The notes beneath the pieces are model-generated. The model was given only the letters and a program-made list of their open reading frames with translations, ran no database searches and had not been told where the DNA came from. From positions 216,501 through 280,500 of the forward strand of contig NZ_CP016539.2 in the NCBI RefSeq assembly GCF_001687605.2: a stretch of 64,000 nucleotides of DNA. Direction: 5' to 3'. Shown one piece after another: positions 37,512-45,942 of this stretch (position 1 is the first letter of the stretch; every line of letters begins with the position of its first letter). Position numbers and translations under genes: made by a program. Source of the DNA: Planococcus plakortidis. GTDB lineage: Bacteria > Bacillota > Bacilli > Bacillales_A > Planococcaceae.

Positions 37512-38196
37512 CTATCTTCGCCTCCTGTTCACGGTATTCGGCTTCATCGATTTGCGTGAAGCGGATTTCATCGCCTGCGCGCAGCAAGCTCGGTATGTCC
37601 TGTTCCGGAACGAAGAGCCGAAGCGGTGTCCGGCCGATCAGTTGCCAGCCGCCCGGCGTTTCGATCGGGTAGACGCCGGTTTGCATGCCGGCGATCCCGA
37701 CGGTGCGTTCCGGGATGCGCAGGCGCGGCGATTTCCTTCTGGGGGCGGCAATTTTTTCGGACATGCCGCCGATGAACGGAAACCCAGGGGCAAAGCCGAT
37801 CATATGCACGCTATAGGTGCCGGAAGTGTGGATTTTGATGACTTCTTCCGGTGTCAGGCCGTTATGCTCTGCGACAAAGCTGAGGTCAGGGCCGAAATCG
37901 CCGCCATAGCAGACCGGGATTTCGATTTGGCGCGGGGTGGGTGCTTCAACCTCATCCACCTGTGCGCCCAACAGCCGCAACTCTTCTTCGACTTCCGCTT
38001 GCCTGATTTGGCACGGGTCATAGAACACCGTCACGGTCGTGAACGCGGGGATGAACTCGGTGAGCCAATCCGGTGCTTGCTTTTCCAATAGCGCCGACAA
38101 TTTGCGCACCGCCTGTTCCGACTGTTTATTGATGATGGTGCCGGTTTCGATGACCAGCGCTTGTTCGCTGAGCGGGGAAAATGTGAATCCCAACAT
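37495..38196 (-). CDS. pxpB: 5-oxoprolinase subunit B (KipI)
   Basis: 233 aa. The C-terminal half carries the signature SVHMIGFAPGFPFIGGM and GVYPIETPGGWQLIGRTPLRLF. First gene of the leftward operon; GAGGTGA precedes the ATG. B. subtilis KipI inhibits KinA, but its conserved role is the 5-oxoprolinase subunit. Confidence 0.95.
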   Translation of the reverse strand: MLGFTFSPLSEQALVIETGTIINKQSEQAVRKLSALLEKQAPDWLTEFIPAFTTVTVFYDPCQIRQAEVEEELRLLGAQVDEVEAPTPRQIEIPVCYGGDFGPDLSFVAEHNGLTPEEVIKIHTSGTYSVHMIGFAPGFPFIGGMSEKIAAPRRKSPRLRIPERTVGIAGMQTGVYPIETPGGWQLIGRTPLRLFVPEQDIPSLLRAGDEIRFTQIDEAEYREQEAKIDAEHP

Positions 38197-38234
38197 AGTT
38201 CACCTCATCTGCAGATTATTCTAAATACTTTAAC

Positions 38235-38258
38235 AGTATAATGCTTTTCACTAGTGAA
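38235..38258 (-). promoter_or_regulatory. Candidate -10 and palindromic operator before pxpB
   Basis: TATACT on the minus strand (38240-38235) is a good -10. Just upstream lies a perfect 12-bp palindrome, TTCACTAGTGAA (38247-38258), in the spacer region where a repressor would block polymerase. The -35 is weak. Confidence 0.4.
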
Positions 38259-38424
38259 TGAAAGTGGAGAATAGTTGGAATTTGCCGGGCAACTATAACA
38301 ATAAATCGCTCAAACCATCGAAAGGAATCAATAATTTGGCCCAGTGAACAGGGGTATTGTGGAAATAAAAAAGGAAGCGCTTTCGAAATAGGAGAAATGA
38401 ATGTTATTAAAGTAATAGCATTTT

Positions 38425-38461
38425 ATAAAAAACCCGATGGCCGCAGAAGTGGGCATCGGAT
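38425..38461 (-). terminator. Terminator of the orphan binding-protein gene
   Basis: On the minus strand CCGATG pairs with CATCGG, followed by GTTTTTT. Confidence 0.8.
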
Positions 38462-38470
38462 CAGTGGAAC

Positions 38471-39316
38471 TTATTCTTCAATGTCGATTGGCTGTGTTAC
38501 ATCGGCTCCGTCAAAGAACTCAGCGGAAATTTCAGCGATGGTGCCGTCTTCTAGCATTTCATCGATTGCCTTGTTGACGTTTTCGACCAGTTCATCATTG
38601 CCTTTGTTCATGACCATGCCGCCTTCGGAAGGGCGGTATTTGATCGTCGGGTGGATCACGATGTCAAGTTCCGGGAACGCTTCGATGGCGAGCGTCTGCA
38701 AATAATAATCGTTGAGGATGACATCGGTGCGGCCGATTGCCACATCGCGCAAATAAGTTTCGTTTGTCGCATTGTCGTACGTCACTTCTTCAGCGCCGTA
38801 AGAGCGGGCCGTTTCCATGTATACGGATGTCGAAGCGCCGGCTGCTTTTTTGCCTTCGAGGTCTTCAAGCGTTTCAATGCCGGAAAGGTCGTCAGCGCGG
38901 ACGATGGCCGTGCCATATGAATATTTAAACGGCGTGGAGAACACGAATTTCTCCTTGCGGTCTTCGTTGATCTCGATATCGTTCGCGGCAATGTCGACTT
39001 GGCCCGTCTGGACGGATGTCATCATCTCGTCAAAGCCCATTTCGGAGAACTCAACTTCAAGTTCGAGCCGCTCCGCCATTTCGCGGACCACTTCGACTTC
39101 AAAACCGGTCAATTCATCGGTGCCTTCCTCGCGGTACGAAGTCGGGTAAAGCGTACCGGATGTCGCAACGGTCAATGTGCCTTGTTCCTGAATCTCGTCC
39201 CAAGCGCTTGCGGTGTCTGCGGTTTCTTCACTATCGCTGCCGCAGGCGGACAAGGTAAGTGCTGCAGCGGCAGTGAGTGCGGCGACAGAAAACTTAGGTG
39301 TCATGATTTTATTCAA
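38471..39316 (-). CDS. Amino-acid ABC transporter substrate-binding lipoprotein (orphan)
   Basis: 281 aa from a TTG at 39316 that has AGGAGGAG 6 bases upstream; upstream in-frame ATGs lack a ribosome site. The signal peptide ends in the lipobox TLSAC. Family 3 solute-binding fold: GTLTVATSGTLYPTSYREEGTDELTGFEVEVVREMAERLEL and MTSVQTGQVDIAANDIEINEDRKEKFVFSTPF, cystine/polar amino-acid type. No permease or ATPase gene lies nearby. Confidence 0.9.
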   Translation of the reverse strand: MNKIMTPKFSVAALTAAAALTLSACGSDSEETADTASAWDEIQEQGTLTVATSGTLYPTSYREEGTDELTGFEVEVVREMAERLELEVEFSEMGFDEMMTSVQTGQVDIAANDIEINEDRKEKFVFSTPFKYSYGTAIVRADDLSGIETLEDLEGKKAAGASTSVYMETARSYGAEEVTYDNATNETYLRDVAIGRTDVILNDYYLQTLAIEAFPELDIVIHPTIKYRPSEGGMVMNKGNDELVENVNKAIDEMLEDGTIAEISAEFFDGADVTQPIDIEE

Positions 39317-39425
39317 AAGAAGCTCCTCCTGTCTTGTCATACTTATGTAAAACATAGCATGACAAGCGCTTTCAGGGAAGCTGGAATGCTCTTGAAAATG
39401 AAGTTTCAATTGTCTGATTTTTAGG

Positions 39426-39473
39426 TTGACCGGTGTGGTCGAATGTCGTATATTAAAGTCGACCAGGGTGGTC
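39426..39473 (+). promoter_or_regulatory. TetR promoter with two matching operators
   Basis: TTGACC (39426-39431), 17 bases, TATATT (39449-39454). Two copies of GACC-N5-GGTC lie at 39428-39440 and 39461-39473, centres 33 bp apart, one over the -35 and one at the start of transcription. Confidence 0.8.
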
Positions 39474-39476
39474 TAG

Positions 39477-40145
39477 ATGTGTGTAAAAGAGGAGGTGGAC
39501 ATTATCATTGCACGATTTGAAAGTTTGGAAGAAAGCAAGCAACACACGATCCGCCAAGCGGCACTCGAGGAATTTGCGGCGCATGGCTACGACAAGGCCT
39601 CGACGAACCGCATCGTCAAGGCGGCAGGGATCGGCAAAGGCATGCTGTTTTATTATTTCACGAGCAAGCAGGAGCTGTATGAGTATTTGGTGAAGTATAG
39701 CCTTGAATTCATCCAAATCCAGTATTTGGATAAAGTGGACGCCGGGGAACCGGATTTGATCGAACGGCTCACGCAGCTGGCCCGCCTGAAAATGGAAGCC
39801 CAAGCGGAAAATGAAGAAGTGTTCAAGTTCTCGGCTGTTTTTTTGCAAGAAGGTGAGACGCATTTGCCAAAAGAGCTGGCAGCGAATATAGAGAACATGA
39901 AACAAGCGGGCTATCAGCTCATGTATGAAGGAATCGACCGAAGCCGCTTCCGCAAAGATGCAGATCCCGATAAAGTGTTCCATTTAATCCGCTGGTCGAT
40001 CGATGGCTACCAGCAGGAACTGCTCGCCAGGCTGTCGGGAAAAAAACTGGCCGAGATCGATTTCGCACCATATTGGCAAGAATTCTATGGTTATTTGGCC
40101 ATTTTGAAAAAGAGCTTTTACGAAACGGAGGAGGAATCAAGATGA
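39477..40145 (+). CDS. TetR/AcrR family transcriptional regulator
   Basis: 222 aa if started at the ATG at 39477. Helix-turn-helix: ALEEFAAHGYDKASTNRIVKAAGIGKGMLFYYFTSKQELYEYL. The C-terminal ligand domain is unlike well-known drug sensors. A strong AGGAGGTG (39490-39497) lies inside the reading frame and is followed by ATT-ATC-ATT rather than ATG, so the true start is uncertain. It overlaps the ABC gene (ATGA) and very likely represses its own operon. Confidence 0.88.
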   Translation: MCVKEEVDIIIARFESLEESKQHTIRQAALEEFAAHGYDKASTNRIVKAAGIGKGMLFYYFTSKQELYEYLVKYSLEFIQIQYLDKVDAGEPDLIERLTQLARLKMEAQAENEEVFKFSAVFLQEGETHLPKELAANIENMKQAGYQLMYEGIDRSRFRKDADPDKVFHLIRWSIDGYQQELLARLSGKKLAEIDFAPYWQEFYGYLAILKKSFYETEEESR

Positions 40146-41047
40146 CGGTCGTCAAAACACAAGGGCTCAGTAAGACTTTCGGGGAATTCAAAGCGCTGGA
40201 TGGTGTCGATATCGAAGTGAAGGAAGGGGAAGTGTTCGGTTTTATCGGGCCGAACGGTGCAGGAAAGTCAACGACCTTGCGCGTCCTGCTCGGCATTTTG
40301 AAAGCATCCGAGGGCAGCGCCGAGATTTTCGGCAAAGATGTCTGGAAAGATGCAGTCGATATCCATAAACGCGTGGCATATGTGCCGGGGGACGTCAATT
40401 TATGGCCGAACCTGACCGGCGGCGAAGTGATCGACTTGTTCGGAAGATTGAGAGGCGGATACGATAAGGCTCGGCGCGATGAGCTGATCAGCCGTTTCGG
40501 GCTCGACACGGGCAAGAAATGCCGTACCTATTCAAAAGGGAACCGCCAGAAAGTGGCGCTCATCGCCGCCTTTTCCGCAGATGCGGATCTCTATATCTTC
40601 GATGAGCCGACTTCAGGGCTCGACCCGCTCATGGAGCGCGTGTTTTCGGAATACGTCCAGGAAGCGAAAACGCAAGGCAAGAGCATCCTGTTGTCGAGCC
40701 ATATCCTGTCGGAAGTGGAAAAGTTATGCGACCGGGTGGCGATCATCCGTAAAGGGCGCATCATCGAAACGGGAACACTCAAGGAAATGCGCCATTTGAC
40801 CGGTTCCTTGATGTTCATCGAAACCGCTGAGCCGATACCGGATTTGGCGGAGCTTCAGGGCGTCCACCGCGTGCAGGCGTTCGACGGCGGCTGGTCGTTT
40901 CAAGTGGATGCCGATGAACTCGATGCGGTTGTCCGTCATTTAAGTGCATTCGGCATCAAGCGGATGGAAAGCCGTCCGCCGACGCTGGAAGACTTGTTCA
41001 TCCGCCATTACGAGGAAACGGAGACGGGAGCGGGAGGTGGTGTGTGA
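40142..41047 (+). CDS. ABC exporter ATP-binding protein
   Basis: 301 aa; GGAGGAGG upstream. Walker A GPNGAGKST (36-44), signature YSKGNRQK, Walker B LYIFDEPTSGLDP and switch SSHILSEVEKLCDRVAII. It is a DrrA-like drug-export ATPase with a C-terminal extension. Its stop overlaps the permease start. Confidence 0.93.
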   Translation: MTVVKTQGLSKTFGEFKALDGVDIEVKEGEVFGFIGPNGAGKSTTLRVLLGILKASEGSAEIFGKDVWKDAVDIHKRVAYVPGDVNLWPNLTGGEVIDLFGRLRGGYDKARRDELISRFGLDTGKKCRTYSKGNRQKVALIAAFSADADLYIFDEPTSGLDPLMERVFSEYVQEAKTQGKSILLSSHILSEVEKLCDRVAIIRKGRIIETGTLKEMRHLTGSLMFIETAEPIPDLAELQGVHRVQAFDGGWSFQVDADELDAVVRHLSAFGIKRMESRPPTLEDLFIRHYEETETGAGGGV

Positions 41048-42648
41048 TGAACCAGCTGTTTGACCATACAGTGAGTTTGATGCGCTTCATCCTGAGGCGC
41101 GACCGCGTCCGCTTGCCGATCTGGATTTTGTCGTTCGTGTTCGTATCGGCAGGCATCGTCCTCGTCTTCGACAATCTATACGGGGATGATGTCGAGCGCC
41201 AGGCCATTGCGGAAACGATGGAAAATCCGGCGATGGTGGCGATGGTCGGGCCCAATTACGGCGGGGCGGACTATACGACCGGTGCCATGACGGCACATGA
41301 AATGCTGGTCATGACTGCAGCGGTTGTCGCTTTGATGAACATCCTGCTCGTGAGCCGCCATACGCGCGGCGATGAGGAGGAAGGGCGGCTGGAACTCGTC
41401 CGTGCGCTTCCGGTCGGGAGGCTGTCCAGTTTAACGGCGGTGTTGCTGGTGCTCACTGCTGTCAACACAGTGCTTGCGGTATTGACCGGCGTGTCGATGG
41501 CTGCGCTGCAAATCGAAAGCGTCGATCTTCATAGTTCGTTACTGTTCGGGGCGGCGCTCGGTGCGACCGGTTTGTTCTTTGCCGCATTAACGGCTGTGTT
41601 TGCCCAGCTTACGCAAAATGCCCGCGCGACGACCGGCTTGTCGATTGCCGCTTTGCTAGTGTTTTATATGATTCGCGCGATTGGCGACGTCATGAGCGAG
41701 GCCTTGTCGCTTACTTCGCCGCTCGGCTGGATCCTGCGCGCCAAGCCATTTGTCGAAAACGTCTGGTGGCCGGTACTGCTGTCGGTCGGTATGGCGATTG
41801 CGCTGTCTATCTTTGCGCTGTATCTGAACAGCATCCGCGACCACGACTCCGGCTTTTTGCCGACGCGCGCTGGCCGCACGCAAGCACCGGCGACGCTTCG
41901 CGGTCCATTCGGCTTGGCTTGGCGGCTTCAGCGCACCGGCTTGATCGCCTGGGCAGCCGCTTTGTTTATCCTCGGCATTTCGTATGGATCGGTACTCGGG
42001 GAAATCGAACGTTTTTTTGAAGACATCGATTTGTTCCAGCAATTGATCGTCGAGCAGGAAGGCTTTAGTCTGATTGAGTTGTTCATCCCGGTGCTGTCTT
42101 CGGTCATGGCGATTCTCGCATCGATTCCGGCGATCATGGCGATGCTGAAAGTGAAGACAGAAGAAAAGAACGGGCGCATGGAACATGTCATCGGCCGCTC
42201 GGTTTCCCGTTGGCGCGTGGCGTTCAGCTATTGGCTGCTTGCAGCGTTGACGGCGGTTGTGATGCTGTTCTTGACCGGGAGTGGGCTCGGGATCGCTGGC
42301 AATGCCGTACTCGATGAAGATCTGCCGCTTGGCACATACATCGGCGCTTCGCTCGTGTATTTGCCGGCTGTGCTGATGATGATTGGTGTGGCGCTTATGT
42401 TCATCGGCTTTTTGCCAAGTCTTGCGAGCGTCATCTGGCTTTACTTAGGCCTGTCGTTTTTCGTTGTTTATTTGGGCGAGCTGCTGCAGCTGCCGGACTG
42501 GGTGGAAAAGCTGACGCCTTACGGGCATATCCCAGGCATTCCATTGGATGAAGTCAATTACGGCGTGCTCGCGGTGATGATTGCAATCGCTGTTATCTTG
42601 GCCGTGGCTGGTGCATATGGTTTCCGCCGGCGTGACTTGAAAACTTAA
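41047..42648 (+). CDS. ABC exporter permease, polyketide-antibiotic exporter type
   Basis: 533 aa, about twelve membrane helices as two similar halves (residues about 1-255 and 285-533), matching the COG3559/TnrB group. RHTRGDEEEGRLELVRALPVGR in the first half and KTEEKNGRMEHVIGRSVSRWR in the second are the paired cytoplasmic coupling segments. Start at the ATG 41047 after GGAGGTGG, overlapping the ATPase stop. Substrate unknown. Confidence 0.85.
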   Translation: MNQLFDHTVSLMRFILRRDRVRLPIWILSFVFVSAGIVLVFDNLYGDDVERQAIAETMENPAMVAMVGPNYGGADYTTGAMTAHEMLVMTAAVVALMNILLVSRHTRGDEEEGRLELVRALPVGRLSSLTAVLLVLTAVNTVLAVLTGVSMAALQIESVDLHSSLLFGAALGATGLFFAALTAVFAQLTQNARATTGLSIAALLVFYMIRAIGDVMSEALSLTSPLGWILRAKPFVENVWWPVLLSVGMAIALSIFALYLNSIRDHDSGFLPTRAGRTQAPATLRGPFGLAWRLQRTGLIAWAAALFILGISYGSVLGEIERFFEDIDLFQQLIVEQEGFSLIELFIPVLSSVMAILASIPAIMAMLKVKTEEKNGRMEHVIGRSVSRWRVAFSYWLLAALTAVVMLFLTGSGLGIAGNAVLDEDLPLGTYIGASLVYLPAVLMMIGVALMFIGFLPSLASVIWLYLGLSFFVVYLGELLQLPDWVEKLTPYGHIPGIPLDEVNYGVLAVMIAIAVILAVAGAYGFRRRDLKT

Positions 42649-42661
42649 GGAGGTTGATCAC

Positions 42662-43039
42662 ATGACTCAAACGATTACGACATTTTTATTGTTCCAAGGG
42701 CAGGCAGAAGAGGCGATGAAACTGTACACCTCCATTTTCGACAATTCCCAAATCGATTCAGTGACGCATCGGGACGATGGCAAAGTAGAGCAGGCGAGCT
42801 TTACATTGGCAGGCACCGAATACATGTGCATCGATAGCCCGATTCCGCATGAATTCACTTTTACGCCAGCTGTCTCGCTATTTGTCCAAGTGGACGATGA
42901 AGAGCAATTCGATAGAGTTTATAATGCTTTGAGCGAAGGCGGGAAAGCGCTGATGGAACCTGGCGATTACGGCTTCAGCCGGAAATTTGGCTGGTGCAAT
43001 GACCGCTTCGGCGTGTCCTGGCAAGTGGCTGTAAAATAG
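42662..43039 (+). CDS. VOC-family protein, PhnB/YjdN-like
   Basis: 125 aa. FLLFQGQAEEAMKLYTSIFDNSQI and PGDYGFSRKFGWCNDRFGVSWQV are the PhnB-like (formerly 3-demethylubiquinone methyltransferase) signatures. AAGGAGGT precedes the ATG. Co-transcribed with the exporter, 13 bp after it, so a resistance-type role is possible but unproven. Confidence 0.85.
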   Translation: MTQTITTFLLFQGQAEEAMKLYTSIFDNSQIDSVTHRDDGKVEQASFTLAGTEYMCIDSPIPHEFTFTPAVSLFVQVDDEEQFDRVYNALSEGGKALMEPGDYGFSRKFGWCNDRFGVSWQVAVK

Positions 43040-43041
43040 AG

Positions 43042-43077
43042 AATCCCCGGTGCATCGGTGCACCGGGGATTTTTTTG
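43042..43077. terminator. Terminator of the TetR-exporter operon
   Basis: AATCCCCGGTGCA pairs with TGCACCGGGGATT, followed by T7. Confidence 0.92.
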
Positions 43078-43119
43078 AGTGATTGAATTGCAATGATGGT
43101 ATTTGCGCCTGAAAGCAGT

Positions 43120-43809
43120 CTAAAGCAAGAGCCAAGCAGCAAGCGGGCTGAGCAATGCGCCCAGAACGGCGGCCAAGGTCATCGCCACTGAACTCATCGA
43201 AGCATCTTCCGGGCCGTATTCGAATGCTTTCGCGGTGCCAAGCCCATGGGCAGAAGCGCCGAGGCCGATGCCGCGGCCGATAGGGGAATCAAGCTTCAAT
43301 ATTTGCAATAAATACGGGCCGAGCAGAATCCCCGTGAACCCGGCAACCATGACGAACACGGCAGCCAGCGACGGGATGCCGCCGATGGTCGTCGCGACTT
43401 GCATGGCGACAGGCGTAGTCAATGATTTCGGCAAGACTGTCAAAATCAATTCTTCCGTGAAGCCGAGCCAGCGCGTAAAAAGCGTACCGCTGACGAGCCC
43501 TGCAATGACGCCGGCGATAATCCCGGCAGCGATCGGAACCAGGTTTTTCTGGAGCAATTCCCGATGTTTGTAAAGTGGGACGGCAAGCGCGACGACAGCC
43601 GGGCCGAGAAAGGCTGCGACCCATTCGCCGCCTTCCATATACGTTTCATACGGAATATCGAACAGGATCAAAATGGCTACGAGCGCTACCGTCGCGGTGA
43701 GGACGGGATTCAAAGGCGTTTTGCGAAAGCGCAGGTACAGGAAATTGGCGACGACATAAGTCGCTACAGTCAGCATGGAAAATATGAGAGCTGCAGGAGT
43801 GAATGCCAT
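43120..43809 (-). CDS. lrgB: LrgB/CidB family membrane protein
   Basis: 229 aa, about seven membrane helices. LPKSLTTPVAMQVATTIGGIPSLAAVFVMVAGFTG and GIGLGASAHGLGTAKAFEYG are the LrgB signatures. Works with LrgA in control of murein hydrolase release or small-acid transport. Confidence 0.94.
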   Translation of the reverse strand: MAFTPAALIFSMLTVATYVVANFLYLRFRKTPLNPVLTATVALVAILILFDIPYETYMEGGEWVAAFLGPAVVALAVPLYKHRELLQKNLVPIAAGIIAGVIAGLVSGTLFTRWLGFTEELILTVLPKSLTTPVAMQVATTIGGIPSLAAVFVMVAGFTGILLGPYLLQILKLDSPIGRGIGLGASAHGLGTAKAFEYGPEDASMSSVAMTLAAVLGALLSPLAAWLLL

Positions 43810-43811
43810 GA

Positions 43812-44186
43812 TTACGATTCCTCCTTATGCGCTGCGATGCGAGTGGCGATGTGCTGGCTTGCGAGCCCGGCAGCCCCCATCGTGATGAGTGTGCTGATGA
43901 CCACGATCGGCAGCAACAACACGCCTTTTCCGGAAAATAAGGGGCCGTAGTCAACCACGCCGACCGTCGCCGGAATGAAATATAAGGAAAGAAAGCTCAA
44001 TAGAAAAGTGGCGCCGGCGTCTATCCACTCGAGTGGGTAGATTTTCAGCAATAACGCGCTGAACAACAGCAAAAAGCCGATGATGCTTCCTGGCATCGGC
44101 AAATTGAATAAGGCCTGAATGGCTTCGCCGATCAGTAAAAAGCCGTAAAGGACAAGCAATTGCAAGACAATGCGTATGATTTTCAT
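43812..44186 (-). CDS. lrgA: LrgA/CidA family holin-like protein
   Basis: 124 aa, four membrane helices with LFNLPMPGSIIGFLLLFSALLL and FLLSFLSLYFIPATVGVVDYG. It sits 2 bp before lrgB. No LytSR two-component genes are adjacent. Confidence 0.93.
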   Translation of the reverse strand: MKIIRIVLQLLVLYGFLLIGEAIQALFNLPMPGSIIGFLLLFSALLLKIYPLEWIDAGATFLLSFLSLYFIPATVGVVDYGPLFSGKGVLLLPIVVISTLITMGAAGLASQHIATRIAAHKEES

Positions 44187-44372
44187 TGGATACCTCCGCC
44201 TCCCGGTAAGTTTGGAAAACGATGGACGTCTTCATATATGTAGATATTTTACAGCAATAGGATGGAAAAGCGAGCCCGGATTTTCAGGGGAAGAGGCGGA
44301 AGAACTGTAAGGAAAGGAAGAAAATGTTATAGCGCGAAAGCTCTCTGTAAAAAGGTTTTACCGTAATGATGA

Positions 44373-44387
44373 AATTTTCCGAAAATA
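44373..44387. promoter_or_regulatory. CodY-like box upstream of brnQ
   Basis: AATTTTCCGAAAATA matches the CodY consensus AATTTTCWGAAAATT at 13 of 15 positions. CodY represses branched-chain amino-acid uptake in related bacteria. Confidence 0.7.
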
Positions 44388-44432
44388 AGAATTTAATACT
44401 TGCATTTTATAGAGGATGTTGTAGTATTACCT

Positions 44433-44450
44433 TATGCAATATATCGCATA
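44433..44450. promoter_or_regulatory. Palindromic operator before brnQ, candidate GntR site
   Basis: TATGCAATATATCGCATA is a near-perfect palindrome just after the likely start of brnQ transcription. Its minus-strand core ATGCGATATAT recurs at 46669-46679 upstream of the gntR gene. Confidence 0.6.
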
Positions 44451-44519
44451 CAATTATTTGTTGATAGTATTTCAGGATAAAAAAGAATGAATATTCAAAA
44501 AGTAAAGGAGTTAATATGT

Positions 44520-45893
44520 ATGGACAGCAAATTATCGATGAAGGCGTATCTTATCATCGGCACCATGCTTTTCGCATTATTCTTTGGGGCAGGGAATTTA
44601 ATCTTCCCGGCACAACTCGGCCAATATGCAGGTGAAAATGTGTGGATGGCGATGGCCGGTTTCTTGACCACAGGCGTCGGCTTGCCGCTTCTCGGCATCT
44701 TGGCCATCGGCTTCTCGAAAAGCCGGGACTTGCAAGATCTTTCGAGCCGCGTGCATCCGGTTTACGGCTTATTGTTCACGGCAGCGCTTTATTTGACAAT
44801 TGGGCCATTCTTCGCGTTGCCACGAACGGCAGCCGTTTCTTATGAAGTGGGAATCGTGCCATTCCTCGGCGAAGTGTCGATGACGGCTGGATTGATCGTG
44901 TTTTCAATCATCTTTTTTGCCGTATCTTTATTGTTGTCGTTGAATCCGACACAAATGGTCGAAAGTATCGGTAAATTTTTGGCGCCAGCCATCTTGGTGG
45001 TACTCGGCATTCTTCTGGTTGCGGCGTTCTTCTCTCCGATGGGCGAGGCTGGCCCTGCCCAGGAAGGATACGCAAGCGGTGCCTTCTTGACCGGGTTTAC
45101 GGAAGGTTACAATACGATGGACGCGCTCGCTTCCCTCGTGTTCGGCATCATCGTCATTTCTGCCGTGCGGAAAATGGGCGTCACTTCTCCCAAAGGCATC
45201 TTGAAAGCTACACTTCGCAGTGGCGTTGTCGCGGCCGCCTTGTTGGCGGTCGTGTACTCAGGCATCGCATTCCTTGGTGCCACAAGCACATCCCAGCTCG
45301 GCCTCTTGGAAACAGGGGGATCCGTGCTGAGCGGAGCTTCGAGCCATTACTTCGGCACATTCGGCGCTTTGCTGCTCGCTGTGATCATCACCTTGGCGTG
45401 CCTTACCACAGCAGTCGGCTTGACTGTCGCCAATGCGGAATTTTTCCATAAGCTGACCCCTGGCATCAGCTATCGCACCTATGTCTTTATCTTCACCGTG
45501 TTTTCATTGGTCGTCACCAATGCGGGCTTGTCGAACATCATCACGTATTCGATTCCGGTATTGATGTTCTTGTATCCACTCGCGATCGTCCTAATCATGC
45601 TAGCTTTCTTGTCGCCTCTTTTCAACCACAGCCGCATCGTCTACGTATCGGCGATTGGCGTGACGTTCTTCATCGCCATCGTCGATGGGTTGAAGACCTT
45701 GACAGGATCGCTTGGCGTGGCCAACCCAACTTGGCTGCAGAGCGTCATCGATTTCTATTCGGAAGTCCTGCCGCTATACGCTGATGGGCTTGGCTGGCTG
45801 GTACCGGCTTTGGCCGCTATCCTCATTTCAGGCGTGGCGGTCCGCTTGAGAAGCCGCGGGGAAGCGAAATCCCCGGCTTTTACAAACCGATAA
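44520..45893 (+). CDS. brnQ: Branched-chain amino acid transport system II carrier protein
   Basis: 457 aa from the ATG at 44520 (AAAGGAG 9 bases upstream), 12 membrane helices. Sodium-coupled uptake of Leu, Ile and Val. AYLIIGTMLFALFFGAGNLIFPAQLGQYAG and the segment GYNTMDALASLVFGIIVISAVRKMG are family hallmarks. A CodY-like box and a palindromic operator lie upstream. Confidence 0.95.
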   Translation: MDSKLSMKAYLIIGTMLFALFFGAGNLIFPAQLGQYAGENVWMAMAGFLTTGVGLPLLGILAIGFSKSRDLQDLSSRVHPVYGLLFTAALYLTIGPFFALPRTAAVSYEVGIVPFLGEVSMTAGLIVFSIIFFAVSLLLSLNPTQMVESIGKFLAPAILVVLGILLVAAFFSPMGEAGPAQEGYASGAFLTGFTEGYNTMDALASLVFGIIVISAVRKMGVTSPKGILKATLRSGVVAAALLAVVYSGIAFLGATSTSQLGLLETGGSVLSGASSHYFGTFGALLLAVIITLACLTTAVGLTVANAEFFHKLTPGISYRTYVFIFTVFSLVVTNAGLSNIITYSIPVLMFLYPLAIVLIMLAFLSPLFNHSRIVYVSAIGVTFFIAIVDGLKTLTGSLGVANPTWLQSVIDFYSEVLPLYADGLGWLVPALAAILISGVAVRLRSRGEAKSPAFTNR

Positions 45894-45942
45894 AAAAAGC
45901 TGTTCCCTAACGTGCCGGACACGTTGTGGAACAGCTTTTTTA
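45892..45942. terminator. Bidirectional terminator between brnQ and gntR
   Basis: AAAAAGCTGTTCC pairs with GGAACAGCTTTTT; an inner ACGTG/CACGT pair extends it. Confidence 0.92.

Larger units (their letters stand above)
44187..44519. other. Intergenic region between lrgA and brnQ
   Basis: 333 bp holding the divergent control region of lrgA and brnQ. It contains a CodY-like box, a weak promoter (TTGCAT 44400, TAGTAT 44422) and a palindrome listed separately. The 44240-44340 part shows nothing recognisable; no T-box features were seen. Confidence 0.6.

Noticed and set aside
44230..44519. T-box leader for brnQ
   Set aside because: No T-box sequence (TGGNACCGCG type), specifier loop or terminator found.
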